63,214 bases of DNA. Origin: Kushneria avicenniae. GTDB taxonomy: Bacteria > Pseudomonadota > Gammaproteobacteria > Pseudomonadales > Halomonadaceae. Made by a program: the position numbers and the translations under genes. The notes under the pieces were generated by a model. It saw only the letters and a program-made list of their open reading frames with translations. It made no database searches and was not told where the DNA came from. Location: the NCBI RefSeq assembly GCF_900112585.1, contig NZ_FOLY01000010.1, positions 1-63,214 of the forward strand, in the 5' to 3' direction. Of this stretch, positions 1-9,579 are shown piece after piece; within the stretch, counting starts at the first letter, position 1, and each line of letters opens with the position of its first letter.

Positions 1-201
1 GGGCAAAACACCCATCGGATTTATTCTGGAAAGATGGCAGGATGACCCGGACAGGTTCCATCAAAACCCGAACCATTACTTCCCGGGACCAAATACCTAG
101 ACCACTTTTTGAGCTATCACTGAAAAATAAAATCCCGGCAAAGGCTTTTGGCCCATACCGGGAAAACATCCAAACGAATGGATTCTGGAGAACAAACAAC
201 T
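1..201. other. gene-free edge segment
   Basis: This is the 3' flank of the first glycosyltransferase gene on the minus strand. I see no convincing coding frame and no terminator. The next gene of the polysaccharide cluster, if any, lies outside the window. Confidence 0.5.
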
Positions 202-1023
202 CTATGCCGCTGGTTTTTTCCTCAGAATGCCCTGATATACGGCAGCCAGCAGCTTTTCGGGCATGAGGCGCAAGGGAGCTCTTTTGAGAATATTCATGTA
301 CATGGTGCCTGCACTGACAAACCCCATGTCATGAAATTTTTTCTGAAGTTTCACATCCTGCTTGAAGTAATGCCAACCTCGACGCCTTGCCAGCATGCCG
401 TTACCAACACGGGCATTAACCAGAATATCACTGACGTTATCGATATGACTGCCCTGACAAAGCAAACGCGCCCAGAGGTAATAGTCTTCGATGCCCAGAA
501 AATGCTGATAGCCACCGGCTTTCAGAATTGCCGAGCGGCGAAACATCACGGTCATATGATTGACCGGGCAGCGTGAGCGCGCAAAACGGGCGACCTGCTC
601 CTTACCGGTAGGCAATTCGCGAATGGCGTGAGGCTGCTTCGGATCTTCGTTGAACTCGGCGATCGCGCCACCCAGCATGTCCACTTCGGGGTGAGCACTC
701 ATGTAGTTCATCTGCAATTCGAAACGCCCGGGACAGCAGTGATCATCCGTATCCATTCTGGCGACAAGATCGTTACGGCACTGTTCAAGCCCTGCGTTGA
801 GCGCTTCCCCAAGCCCCCGGTTTTCATGCAGTCTGATAGAAACAATATCAAGACTGGTGCGATATTCATTCAGCGCATCATGCAGTTGATCGGTAATGGG
901 GCCATCTTCAACGATCACGACCTCGTCAGGCTGTACACTTTGTGTCCTGATGCTTTCAAGGCACTCACGTAAAAACAGTGGTGACTCCTTGTCATAGACT
1001 GACATCAGCACTGAAAATTTCAT
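202..1023 (-). CDS. family 2 glycosyltransferase (exopolysaccharide)
   Basis: A 273-residue inverting glycosyltransferase that probably adds one sugar of the exopolysaccharide repeat unit at the cytoplasmic membrane. The N-terminus has the GT-A nucleotide-binding start (FSVLMSVYDKE), the early acidic motif VIVEDGP and the metal-binding motif RMDTDD near residue 92, followed by an R-x-x-x-N-H-M-T segment typical of AmsE-like enzymes. There is no signal peptide and only weak hydrophobicity near the C-terminus. It is the most downstream gene of the cluster in the window, separated from the preceding gene by about 260 A/T-rich bases, so it may have its own promoter. The sugar donor cannot be told from sequence. 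Confidence 0.85.
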   Translation of the reverse strand: MKFSVLMSVYDKESPLFLRECLESIRTQSVQPDEVVIVEDGPITDQLHDALNEYRTSLDIVSIRLHENRGLGEALNAGLEQCRNDLVARMDTDDHCCPGRFELQMNYMSAHPEVDMLGGAIAEFNEDPKQPHAIRELPTGKEQVARFARSRCPVNHMTVMFRRSAILKAGGYQHFLGIEDYYLWARLLCQGSHIDNVSDILVNARVGNGMLARRRGWHYFKQDVKLQKKFHDMGFVSAGTMYMNILKRAPLRLMPEKLLAAVYQGILRKKPAA

Positions 1024-1283
1024 TGCAGCCTTTCCCTTGAAAATTCTTTAGAAAATTTTGTCATGGACGTCTTAGGCAAACTGGTATCAGCTATTTCTCA
1101 GATTCTCATCAACCAGCTTATCCATCCATACTTTAAACCAACTCTATTTGTGCCAGGCGAAGGGTAGCGAATAGTATAAACAAACCAGCTTTAACGATCC
1201 CTTCGTGCCTTACCAATAGAAATAATGTTTACAAATACGATCTGCCAAAACTGATTTTTAATATTAGCCTTCAAACACGCTCA
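1024..1283. other. A/T-rich intergenic spacer in polysaccharide cluster
   Basis: About 260 bases between two minus-strand glycosyltransferase genes. It is visibly richer in A and T than the flanks. No ORF or hairpin terminator stands out. Confidence 0.45.
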
Positions 1284-2357
1284 TTATAAATTAGCCATTT
1301 TTCCTTTCTTAGACATTATATTTTCATATAATGCCTTATAGTTTTGGCTCATGGCTTCGCCTGTAAACTGCGCCAGATAACGGTTGCGAGAACGCGTTGA
1401 CAGCTGATGGCGTTGATCAAGGGCATGAGTAATAGCGCTTTGAAGTGACGCCTGATCGCCAACGGTAAAGAAAGCCGCCTCGTCTTTTTGCAGAATCTCC
1501 CGAAAGACACCGATATCACTGCAAACACAAGGCAGACCGGCTGCCATGGCCTCAAGCAGCGCCAGTCCAAAACCTTCACTGATGCTGGGCATCATGTAAA
1601 TATCGTAATATGGTAAAAAAGCAGAAACGTTATCCCTGTATCCCGCGAACCAGCATCTATCTGCCACACCGGCTTCTTCAGCCTGATCCATAAGATCCTT
1701 TTTATAAGGACCATCTCCTATTACCACGAGTGCACATTCGGGCAAACCTGAAAGTGCACTAACTACCTGGCTGATTCCTTTTCTTTTTATAAGATGAGCA
1801 TTGGTTCCCAATACATGATATTGGCGAGAAAATATTTCTATCCTGTCAAGATCGTCAGAAGAGAGGCCATGTGTAGTTGCCAGCCCTCGAATACCATTAT
1901 GCACTACATGCAGCTTTTCCACTGGCAGGCTGGAGTAATAATAGTTGTAGGCATCCTGAGTCAAAACCGCCAGCCCATCCATCCTCCGCCAGGCATTCAT
2001 CCATAGAGGCGTTACAAGAGTTGCTGCTTTCTGACCATAAATATTTAATAGCTCATCTTTGACGTAGTTATGTAAAGTCGAGATGAATACACTTTTTTTA
2101 TTAAAAAAAGAAGCAAACACTCCCAAAAAGTCCGGCCTAATGCCATGGGAATGAACAACATCAAATGATTTAAGGGCCTTGATACTACGAAAATCTATCG
2201 GCCTTGTCTCACAACTAACCTCCAGGGTAGGTGGTCCTCTAAAATAGAAAACCGTTGACTCAACATCTGTAGGTAAATTGTCCACGATATTTTTGACAAC
2301 GTTAGCCGGCCCGCTCGGTTTAAGTTCAGTAATGATTTGAGCAATCTTCAATGTCAA
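1284..2357 (-). CDS. family 4 glycosyltransferase (exopolysaccharide)
   Basis: A 357-residue retaining GT-B glycosyltransferase. The N-terminal half opens with KIAQIITELKPSGPANVV, the glycine-rich acceptor loop of the GT4 family. The C-terminal half carries the nucleotide-sugar site SEGFGLALLEAMAAGLP with the E-x7-E arrangement near residue 265. It lies 7 bases after the EpsG-like gene and is surely cotranscribed with it. Codon and base use are more A/T-rich than in the wza-wzc part of the operon, as in its two upstream neighbours, which suggests a horizontally acquired serotype-like block. The exact sugar is unknown. Confidence 0.87.
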   Translation of the reverse strand: MTLKIAQIITELKPSGPANVVKNIVDNLPTDVESTVFYFRGPPTLEVSCETRPIDFRSIKALKSFDVVHSHGIRPDFLGVFASFFNKKSVFISTLHNYVKDELLNIYGQKAATLVTPLWMNAWRRMDGLAVLTQDAYNYYYSSLPVEKLHVVHNGIRGLATTHGLSSDDLDRIEIFSRQYHVLGTNAHLIKRKGISQVVSALSGLPECALVVIGDGPYKKDLMDQAEEAGVADRCWFAGYRDNVSAFLPYYDIYMMPSISEGFGLALLEAMAAGLPCVCSDIGVFREILQKDEAAFFTVGDQASLQSAITHALDQRHQLSTRSRNRYLAQFTGEAMSQNYKALYENIMSKKGKMANL

Positions 2358-2364
2358 CTCCGAA

Positions 2365-3423
2365 TTAACCGGGAAGGCGTGCCGCTGTTATAAGGAAATT
2401 ATACGCTGAGCTGAACAAGAAAGTAGGTGCAATACCCGCCATGACAAACAGCATGCGCATCAGAATCTTTTCATTTTGTGTTTTAAAACTACGATCAAGG
2501 TTCGCCGCAAAAATAGGCATGGTGACGATAAGCAGCATCATGCCAATTCGCTCAGCCTGCGCGCCACCCAGCGCTGGAATAAACGCCACAAATGTGAAAA
2601 TTGAATAAACAAGAGTTGTATTGTGGTGTATGAACTTCTTTAAACTAAAGTTCCCAATCACAAAGGCAACAATGGACATCGCAAAGAAAACTGCAAGATA
2701 AGCATAAGTCAGTGAAATCCCTGTGGAAGAAGAAGATTTCCCGAACTCGCTATCCCCCAGAGAAGAATAATATACGCCCGCCATCATTACGAGATAAAGA
2801 AACGCAAAAACACCTTTATGAAAAAAGCTGACTTTTGGTTTCGTCATTCCATTGGTCACTGCAAAAATATACAGCAGCGGCATATAAACGATGGCAGCGT
2901 TGTGCGTAAACAATGCAAGCAAGCCAAAAAATCCTGCTACCATGAGATTTCTGGCACCAAAAAATGCGAACAGCACGAAAACGCAGGCAATCAGCTGACG
3001 ATAGACATTCTGATACCCCATCAATAATGGAAAGAATACTATCAAGAAGGGAATGACATACATGGGCACTTTACTACTCAAGTGACGATTCCCCATCGCA
3101 TAAAACAACAGGGTAAGCCAGATCATATCAATGACCCATAGCGTTATGACATCATCCTGAATCATCTGGTACAGATAAGATGCCCCGAACCAGTATACAA
3201 ACTCTCTTATATAATATGTTGTTGCAGTGGCAAAATCGAGATTATAGGTAAGATATCTGGCATACCCCACCATGTCATAGTCAAAGCCAGAAGTGCGAAC
3301 AATCCACAGATAGTACGCGGCAATCACATAAGTAATTGCGATCAGTGCCGTTCTTTTGTTAAGAAAACAATAAAAGAACGCAAGACCACACAACACAAGA
3401 TACCATGCAAGCTCAGCAGTCAT
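2365..3423 (-). CDS. EpsG-like polysaccharide polymerase / O-antigen-polymerase-like membrane protein
   Basis: A 352-residue integral membrane protein with roughly nine to eleven hydrophobic segments over its whole length. It has aromatic loops such as RTSGFDYDMVGYARYL near residue 43, as in EpsG/Wzy-like polymerases, which join repeat units on the periplasmic side of the inner membrane. Sequence conservation in this family is poor, so the call rests on topology, size and position between two glycosyltransferases. It starts 11 bases after the upstream GT2 gene ends and is 7 bases from the next gene. No flippase (Wzx) is seen in the window and may lie further left. Confidence 0.7.
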   Translation of the reverse strand: MTAELAWYLVLCGLAFFYCFLNKRTALIAITYVIAAYYLWIVRTSGFDYDMVGYARYLTYNLDFATATTYYIREFVYWFGASYLYQMIQDDVITLWVIDMIWLTLLFYAMGNRHLSSKVPMYVIPFLIVFFPLLMGYQNVYRQLIACVFVLFAFFGARNLMVAGFFGLLALFTHNAAIVYMPLLYIFAVTNGMTKPKVSFFHKGVFAFLYLVMMAGVYYSSLGDSEFGKSSSSTGISLTYAYLAVFFAMSIVAFVIGNFSLKKFIHHNTTLVYSIFTFVAFIPALGGAQAERIGMMLLIVTMPIFAANLDRSFKTQNEKILMRMLFVMAGIAPTFLFSSAYNFLITAARLPG

Positions 3424-3434
3424 AGGCTAACTCA

Positions 3435-4340
3435 TCAGGATTTTTTTAATCTGGCAATGGCTTTATAAGTGCCAAGCAAATGAGGCAATAGAAAGAATAG
3501 ACCAATCTTATCAAGCATATCACCTGCCAACTTGATCGTTTTGAACTTTGGCTTCAAAAGCTCTGGCATGATGCGATCCGAAAAAAAACGATAAGCACCA
3601 TGATCCTTCAAAAGGGCCGCAAGTACAAAGTGACGTTTAGCGAAACCACTCATATGTCTTGGATCTACAAGATATTTTTTCATGAATACCTTGCTGGCTT
3701 CCATATTCATGGAGCTACTCATACGTCCATCACGGTCGCAATTCAGACGTACACCCGGTATAGGGTCATATCCCCACGATCTACTATGCTCGGCAGTATC
3801 GATCAAGAACCCCCAATCCTGATGTTTATTCAAGCTTTCATTAAATTTGAAGACATGCTTTTGATCAGCTGAAAAGCTAATCGTGGAGGTTCTTATATCC
3901 TTGTCTTCAATGAAGAGATAGTGTCGGGGATCATAAACATCGGGCTTTTCGATAAAATCTTTTTCCCCATCGACTGCCACATTGGTATAGGCGCCGAAAC
4001 AGAAATCGTAATGCCCTTGGCGCATAAATTCCAAACGCTCGGCGATATAGTTTGGTTTAAAATGATCATCAGAATCGAGCAAAAAAATATAATCGCCCGA
4101 AGCAAGATTAATACCAACATTTCTGGAAACAGCAGCGTTTGATTTTTTTCCTTTTTGCACGAGAGTCGCATTAGGAAAACCATTGACAACTGCTGTTAAT
4201 CTTTCAAAATCGTCAGAACAATCGTCAACCAAAATCGTCTCATATTCATAATCACATGCAGACTGATGAACGCTGTCAAGAGTATCTTTGATAAAACCGC
4301 TACTACGATATGTTGGAATGATTACTGATATTTTCATCAT
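3435..4340 (-). CDS. family 2 glycosyltransferase (exopolysaccharide)
   Basis: A 301-residue GT-A enzyme: start ISVIIPTYRSSGFIKDTL, acidic motif ILVDDCSDD, and donor/metal site FLLDSDDHF near residue 93. These are the hallmarks of GT2 enzymes acting on lipid-linked acceptors at the inner membrane. Two adjacent ATG codons could start it; the upstream one is used here. It opens the A/T-rich three-gene block (GT2, EpsG-like, GT4) and is preceded by about 350 non-coding A/T-rich bases. Acceptor and donor are not predictable. Confidence 0.86.
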   Translation of the reverse strand: MMKISVIIPTYRSSGFIKDTLDSVHQSACDYEYETILVDDCSDDFERLTAVVNGFPNATLVQKGKKSNAAVSRNVGINLASGDYIFLLDSDDHFKPNYIAERLEFMRQGHYDFCFGAYTNVAVDGEKDFIEKPDVYDPRHYLFIEDKDIRTSTISFSADQKHVFKFNESLNKHQDWGFLIDTAEHSRSWGYDPIPGVRLNCDRDGRMSSSMNMEASKVFMKKYLVDPRHMSGFAKRHFVLAALLKDHGAYRFFSDRIMPELLKPKFKTIKLAGDMLDKIGLFFLLPHLLGTYKAIARLKKS

Positions 4341-4694
4341 TTAATTCCAGTTACCCTTCAATCAAATTCATTCTGATGACTTCTTTGATTTTGACAATAA
4401 ATCTCACTCAATTTTTTTATCAACAAGACCATTAACAGCTTAGCAAGCCTAGAAAATACCAGCATGCAATATTAACAAAAATATTATTTTTACAAAATTT
4501 TGAAAGGGCTTTTTTATCGAAATCGACATATGTAAAGGTAAACACAAAACCTCAAAAAATATATTTCGAAAAAAAGAACCGCAATAACCCATTCACATCA
4601 TTTTGTCATTTTCAGATCTAAATATTTATCTGTATGAAACAGAAATCTGAGTGCAAGCAACACTGCCAGCACTCAGAAAATTCCTCTACAAATA
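4341..4694. other. A/T-rich intergenic region before glycosyltransferase block
   Basis: About 350 bases without a gene between the sugar-phosphate transferase and the next glycosyltransferase on the minus strand. It is strongly A/T-rich, with runs of A and T. It may hold an internal promoter or a former junction of an acquired block. No terminator hairpin was recognised. Confidence 0.5.
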
Positions 4695-5981
4695 TTATCT
4701 AGCACCAAAGCCTGTCAACATCGTTTTTATCGTGCGAATGACGATGAGAACATCCAACCAGAATGAAAAATTCTTGATGTAGTAAAAATCATGTTCAAGC
4801 TTTTTGGTCATGCCTTCTACTTCAGCTGCGTATCCAAGTTCGACCTGAGCCCATCCAGAAATCCCTGGACGCACGACGTGGCGATAGTTAAAGAATGGGA
4901 CGTCACGCTCATACCACTCTGCAAGGTTACAAGATTCCGGCCTCGGTCCAATCAGACTCATGTCTCCCTTGAGCACATTGAAAAGCTGAGGCAGTTCGTC
5001 AATACGATACTTCCTGATCACTTTTCCTACTCGTGTAATACGCGGATCCTCACCCTCCGATGTAAAACCGAGCCCTTCATGATTCATGTACATACTACGA
5101 AACTTGAAAAGCTTGAATGGACGGCAGTGAAATCCCATACGCTGCTGATTGAAAAATGCCGGCCCCGGGTCATCCCTTTTGATAATGATCATGGTAGCCA
5201 GCATGATCGGCAAAACAACTGGTAATACCAGCAGCACGCCAAAGACATCGATCAGGCGCTTGACAAGCTCGTAATTTTCGCTGGGCGTTAGACTACCATA
5301 TTTATTCTCATACAAATGATCCAGATGTACTCTGCCTGTTAATGATTCGTGAACCTGACGAGCATTAAATACCGGAATGCGATGAATTGTGCAGTCTGCA
5401 AGAAACTTTTGCCATTTATCATCCAGATCCGCACGGAGATCTGCGACAACACCATCGACGCGCATCGTTTCAAGGTCGGGGTTTTCCAACCACCGCCAAT
5501 CGACATTCTTGTCATGACAGAATTCGTGCACTCGACCAAAAGGCACCACCGCCAGTTTGCGAGTTCTATAACGCGTACTGAGCTGATACCCCATAGAGCA
5601 GTAGAGTACTGCAATCAGATAAGATAGAACGATCTGTGTGGTTGCAGTCTCTGTCTGCAGACTCATCAGAACCGCTGCCATCACAATGTAGGATATTGTA
5701 ATGAAAGGAATAATATATAAAAAGGCTTTCGTTCTAGGAAAGTGTACAAGACGGTGTACAGCAATGATGGCCACCAGGTAAGCTACGGCCGTACCAAGCA
5801 AGGTAATGCAACGCTCAGCCTGCCATTCTGCAATCAGACTCCAGCTCCACTGAAACATTGCCGGCAACAGTACCGCGATAATCAGTCCCAGTGCCTGATT
5901 GAAGCGATAGCTCAGCAGGAGCTTTTCGTACCACCTTGAATGCCGACGATTTTGTTCCATGAAATTTGTGAACGTTTCCAT
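4695..5981 (-). CDS. undecaprenyl-phosphate sugar-1-phosphate transferase (WcaJ/ExoY family)
   Basis: A 428-residue polyprenyl glycosylphosphotransferase that should start each repeat unit by moving a sugar-1-phosphate from a UDP-sugar to undecaprenyl phosphate. About four to five hydrophobic segments fill residues 25-130, a soluble middle domain follows, and a further membrane helix near residue 240 leads into the catalytic domain. That domain shows GPAFFNQQRMG, FKLFKFRSM, ELPQLFNVLKGDMSLIGPRP and the terminal VRPGISGWAQV. All are standard signatures of the family. The gene is third in the operon after wza and wzc, 71 bases downstream of wzc with a hairpin between them. Glucose is the commonest substrate, but galactose is possible. 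Confidence 0.9.
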   Translation of the reverse strand: METFTNFMEQNRRHSRWYEKLLLSYRFNQALGLIIAVLLPAMFQWSWSLIAEWQAERCITLLGTAVAYLVAIIAVHRLVHFPRTKAFLYIIPFITISYIVMAAVLMSLQTETATTQIVLSYLIAVLYCSMGYQLSTRYRTRKLAVVPFGRVHEFCHDKNVDWRWLENPDLETMRVDGVVADLRADLDDKWQKFLADCTIHRIPVFNARQVHESLTGRVHLDHLYENKYGSLTPSENYELVKRLIDVFGVLLVLPVVLPIMLATMIIIKRDDPGPAFFNQQRMGFHCRPFKLFKFRSMYMNHEGLGFTSEGEDPRITRVGKVIRKYRIDELPQLFNVLKGDMSLIGPRPESCNLAEWYERDVPFFNYRHVVRPGISGWAQVELGYAAEVEGMTKKLEHDFYYIKNFSFWLDVLIVIRTIKTMLTGFGAR

Positions 5982-6002
5982 GTTGCTTTTCTCACTTCCG
6001 AT

Positions 6003-6033
6003 GTGGCTACCCTACCGCATGTAGGGCAGCCAC
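6003..6033 (-). other. intercistronic hairpin between wzc and sugar transferase
   Basis: Inverted arms 6003-6015 and 6021-6033 pair over 13 positions with one A/C mismatch and a 5-nt loop. No T-run follows on the minus strand, so it is more likely an RNA-stability or attenuation hairpin than a full terminator. Confidence 0.55.
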
Positions 6034-6052
6034 GGGGCGCGCTCTTGATCTT

Positions 6053-8287
6053 TTATGACTTCTGACCGTAGCTGTAGTGGTAATTACCGTAATTACCGCC
6101 ATAGCGATGGGATGCTGTCTGCTCGATACCGTTGAGAACGGTTCCCTTGATTTCCACCCCGCTGTGTTCGAATCGACGCCTTGCCTGCTCGATCTCTGCG
6201 GGAGGATTCACGCCATATCGTGCCAGCAACATGTTGGTACCTGCCTGCTTGCCGATAATAGCTGCATCAGTGACAGCCAGAATGGGCGGCGTATCGATAA
6301 TGATCAGATCATAATGCTGATCTGCCCATGCCAGCAGCTCACTAAATCCAGCGCTCATCAGAAGTTCAGCAGGGTTGGGCGGAGCAACGCCTCGCGAAAT
6401 GAAATCAAGCCCATCGACACCGCCGGAACGCACCACTTCAGAAGCTGTTGTCCTGCGCGCAAGCACATCGCTCAGACCATTTTCCGAACGCCCCTTGAAG
6501 ATCTGGTGCAGATGGCCCATACGCATATCGGCATCGATCACGAGGACACGCTGGCCTGCTTGGGCACATACTACGCCTAGATTGGAAACCACGAAGCTTT
6601 TGCCTGCACCTGGGCTGGCACTGCTGATCATAAGTCGTGCGTTCGGTGCTTCCATCATTGCGAAATGAAGACTGGTTCGCAGGCTACGTACAGCTTCGAC
6701 AGCCTGATCATCAGAGTTACGCAGAGCCAGAACACCAGTATCGACTGTATTTCTGACGCCCTGCTTGCGCCCAAGGCCTAAACCACGCTTGCCACGAACC
6801 CTTTTCACCAGCCCACTCTGGTTACTACTGAGAGGCACTGAAGCATAAACGGGAATACCGATCTGCTCGAGCTGCTCCGGACTTTCGATACCACGATTCA
6901 TGATCCGACGGATCAGAACCACGATAATGGCCAATACCAAGCCCAACGCAAAGGCGATGACGGTTATCAGGGCCTTGCGTGGCGCCACCGGGCTACTACG
7001 CAGCGTTGAATCATCGATGATGCGGACGTTCCCTACAGCGCCTGCCTTGGCAATGTTCATTTCCTGCATGCGGTTAAGCATCTGAACGTACATTTCCTGG
7101 TTGACGTTCACGTCACGCTGAAGCCGCAATACTTCCTGTTGTGTTTCGGGAAGACTGTCGACACGCTTTTGCAGACGATCCTTTTCGGCATTGAGCTCTT
7201 CACGCTTCTGGAGCAGTGCCTGATATTGTGGATGGCTTTTATTGAAACGGCGTGACAAGTCAGCTTCGTCAAACTTGAGCTGATTGAGCTGATTATCAAT
7301 ATTGACAATCTGACTTAATACCGAAGAGGTCTCCTGATCAAGATCCACGGAGTCCTGATTGACACGGTAGTTATTCAGCTTGTTCTCTGCTTCCACCAAG
7401 CTGTCTCGAACCTGCGGAGCCTGCTCATTGAGAAAGTCAAGGCTCTTCTGAGCTTCGGCAGATTGCCTTTCAATATTTTGAGTGATGTAGATATCGGTAA
7501 TGGCCTTGAGGCTATCACGGATTTCATTGCGATCGGTGCCCTTTAGCGTCAGGCGCAGTATGCCCGTTCCGGAGCGACCAACTTCTTCAACCTCAAAACC
7601 GCTACGCAGACTGTTAATGGCTGACAGACGAGAGCGTTTGACAACCGTGAACTCGGCACCCTGCCCTGCGGTCATATCCATGATGCGCATCTCTACATTG
7701 CCATCACGTGATTGCGCCAATTGACCCACCTGTCCTTCCAGAACCAGCTGGCCGTCAGCACGTAACTCGTAGCGATTGTTGCCCAGCGATTTGATAGTGA
7801 GCGGTCTGTTGGTCCAGCTATCCGGTACGATAAAACGCGTAACGTTGATGCTTTCACCAGCCCACACGGAGGACCACCCCTGTGCAAACGACGGGCGTTC
7901 AACGCCTCGGCGCGCCAGCGTATCGCCGAGAATAGGCAGCCCTTCCGGCTTGATACTCAACTGAAGATTGAGCCGATCAACTGCCTGACCCAGCACCATG
8001 CGAGAAGAGAGAATTTCCATCTCGGCGGTTGAACGAGGGGTATCGCCAAAAACCCCCAGATTCTGGATCGGATTACTTGCCGGGTTGGCACGTCCTTCTA
8101 TTTCAAGCAGGGCATCGCTCTGGTAAACCGGCGTTTTAAAAGTAACGTAGAGGATCCCCAGAAACGTAAACACACATACGATCAGAGCGATCAGCCACTT
8201 ATTGTCGACCATCAGACCGAAAAGACGGCCTAGATCAAGCTCTTCGCCAGAATCGGCTGACTGATGTTTTTCAGTATTCGAGGCCAT
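6053..8287 (-). CDS. wzc: polysaccharide co-polymerase with BY-kinase domain (Wzc)
   Basis: A 744-residue inner-membrane protein that controls chain length and export of the polysaccharide. A hydrophobic helix near residues 32-50 starts the Wzz domain, a long periplasmic part with coiled-coil character covers about 270-400, and a second helix lies near 435-455. The cytoplasmic tyrosine-kinase domain follows, with Walker A SASPGAGKSF, Walker A' VLVIDADMRMG and Walker B LIIIDTPP. The C-terminus ends in a tyrosine cluster (YGGNYGNYHYSYG), the autophosphorylation tail, so regulation by a cognate low-molecular-weight phosphatase is expected; none is encoded in the window. It is second in the operon, after wza. 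The fused kinase form is the proteobacterial type. Confidence 0.95.
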   Translation of the reverse strand: MASNTEKHQSADSGEELDLGRLFGLMVDNKWLIALIVCVFTFLGILYVTFKTPVYQSDALLEIEGRANPASNPIQNLGVFGDTPRSTAEMEILSSRMVLGQAVDRLNLQLSIKPEGLPILGDTLARRGVERPSFAQGWSSVWAGESINVTRFIVPDSWTNRPLTIKSLGNNRYELRADGQLVLEGQVGQLAQSRDGNVEMRIMDMTAGQGAEFTVVKRSRLSAINSLRSGFEVEEVGRSGTGILRLTLKGTDRNEIRDSLKAITDIYITQNIERQSAEAQKSLDFLNEQAPQVRDSLVEAENKLNNYRVNQDSVDLDQETSSVLSQIVNIDNQLNQLKFDEADLSRRFNKSHPQYQALLQKREELNAEKDRLQKRVDSLPETQQEVLRLQRDVNVNQEMYVQMLNRMQEMNIAKAGAVGNVRIIDDSTLRSSPVAPRKALITVIAFALGLVLAIIVVLIRRIMNRGIESPEQLEQIGIPVYASVPLSSNQSGLVKRVRGKRGLGLGRKQGVRNTVDTGVLALRNSDDQAVEAVRSLRTSLHFAMMEAPNARLMISSASPGAGKSFVVSNLGVVCAQAGQRVLVIDADMRMGHLHQIFKGRSENGLSDVLARRTTASEVVRSGGVDGLDFISRGVAPPNPAELLMSAGFSELLAWADQHYDLIIIDTPPILAVTDAAIIGKQAGTNMLLARYGVNPPAEIEQARRRFEHSGVEIKGTVLNGIEQTASHRYGGNYGNYHYSYGQKS

Positions 8288-8382
8288 ATTGATTTATCAC
8301 TGATTCCATTTACGAAATGGTATATGAGCGTCCCTGTCAGACTTGATACAGCGCTCATTTCCGATGTTGCCGACTAAAGGAG

Positions 8383-8412
8383 TCACGCTATTCGACAGAC
8401 TGAATAGCGTGA
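8383..8412 (-). other. intercistronic hairpin between wza and wzc
   Basis: Perfect 11-bp inverted repeat (8383-8393 with 8402-8412) and an 8-nt loop in the 134-nt space between wza and wzc. There is no T-run on the minus strand. It could partly terminate or stabilise the upstream mRNA. Confidence 0.6.
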
Positions 8413-8421
8413 GCTCTTTGA

Positions 8422-9540
8422 TTAAAGATCGTTATAGTCGTTAACGGAGCCAACCGATTGACGCGTCAGATTGGTCGAAGGCAGCAGTTGGCTGATAACG
8501 CGGTTCCAGCGACTGATCGGTGCAGTAGTGACATAAACGATATCGCGCGGCTCAAGCTGAAACTCTGTACCAATGACATAGGCAGCAGCGTTACTGGCAT
8601 CAAGCTGATAGACAGTAGCCTGCTTGTCACCGGGGCCGCCTTGGCGGATGACAAAAATACCAGAGGCACGCGCTTGGATCTCATCAATACCACCGGACTG
8701 GCTCAACGCGTCAACAAGGTTGAAGCGGTGGCCACCCATTGGTAGGTCCTGAGGCCTTTGAACCTCGCCCAGCACGTAAACTTTCTCGTCGCCAACATCA
8801 GGCACATGCAACACATCGCCATCATGGAGCAGACGATTCTGACTGACCTGGCCGTTCTGCAGCATATCGTAAACGTTGATTATTTCTTCCTGACCATTGT
8901 GGGTCAGCACGACATGGCGCCAGTCAGCGTTTTCGTTAAGACCGCCGGCACTAGAAATGGCATCAAGCACGGTCAGCGGCGTGTTGGTAATGGGCTGCTG
9001 GCCAGGGTTATTAACCTGACCGCTGATATATGCCTTCTGGGACTGGAAGCTGGCAATATTGACCTCAACTTGGGGCTCTGCAATATAGTCAGACAGTGCA
9101 GAAGCAATCTGGCCACGCACATCCGCCACATTCTTGCCGGCAACCTGCATACGACCGACATAGGGGTAGAATATGGTCCCATCACTGTGTACAACGTTAC
9201 CGGTTTCGACCGCAGTTCGCTCCCCACCGGCAGGAATCGTCAACTCGGGATGGTCGTAAACAACAATGTTGAGGATGTCGCCCTTGCCTATACGGTAGTC
9301 GTAGTCACTACCATCAAACTTCAGGTCTTGCGAGGCCTCTTTCAGACTTCTCTGGGAGCTGACCTCCTTGCGCGCAGCATTTTGCGCCTGTACAAGGCCA
9401 AAGGTGATGGGCTGGACATCTACCAGATCATCGATGGGTGGCCCTGACTGTTCATAGGGCATGTCACTGCCGGGAGCAAGAACACAGCCTCCCAGAAAAA
9501 GGGAGCTCCCTACCAAGGCACAACTCAGCAGCCGCTTCAT
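8422..9540 (-). CDS. wza: outer-membrane polysaccharide export lipoprotein (Wza)
   Basis: A 372-residue lipoprotein forming the outer-membrane export pore. The start chosen at 9540 gives a classical signal peptide with lipobox LGGC (Cys19); a longer in-frame start at 9756 would add 72 residues without signal character and was rejected. Residues about 85-180 form the poly-export (PES) domain with the typical YRIGKGDILNIVVYDHPEL stretch. Two SLBB domains follow (starting YISGQVNNPG and VYVLGEVQRPQ), then an amphipathic C-terminal helix region. It is the first gene of the polysaccharide operon. Its leader carries an ops element and a long hairpin, so expression is probably RfaH-dependent. Confidence 0.95.
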   Translation of the reverse strand: MKRLLSCALVGSSLFLGGCVLAPGSDMPYEQSGPPIDDLVDVQPITFGLVQAQNAARKEVSSQRSLKEASQDLKFDGSDYDYRIGKGDILNIVVYDHPELTIPAGGERTAVETGNVVHSDGTIFYPYVGRMQVAGKNVADVRGQIASALSDYIAEPQVEVNIASFQSQKAYISGQVNNPGQQPITNTPLTVLDAISSAGGLNENADWRHVVLTHNGQEEIINVYDMLQNGQVSQNRLLHDGDVLHVPDVGDEKVYVLGEVQRPQDLPMGGHRFNLVDALSQSGGIDEIQARASGIFVIRQGGPGDKQATVYQLDASNAAAYVIGTEFQLEPRDIVYVTTAPISRWNRVISQLLPSTNLTRQSVGSVNDYNDL

Positions 9541-9579
9541 TAACCGCTCACTCCTGTCAAAATTATTCCGGCGTCTGGA

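Noticed and set aside
148-1000. Plus-strand frames opposite the first glycosyltransferase
   Set aside because: They mirror a clear GT2 gene and show no motif or ribosome site.
8758-9447. Plus-strand frame of 229 codons opposite wza
   Set aside because: Antisense shadow of a gene with strong PES/SLBB motifs.
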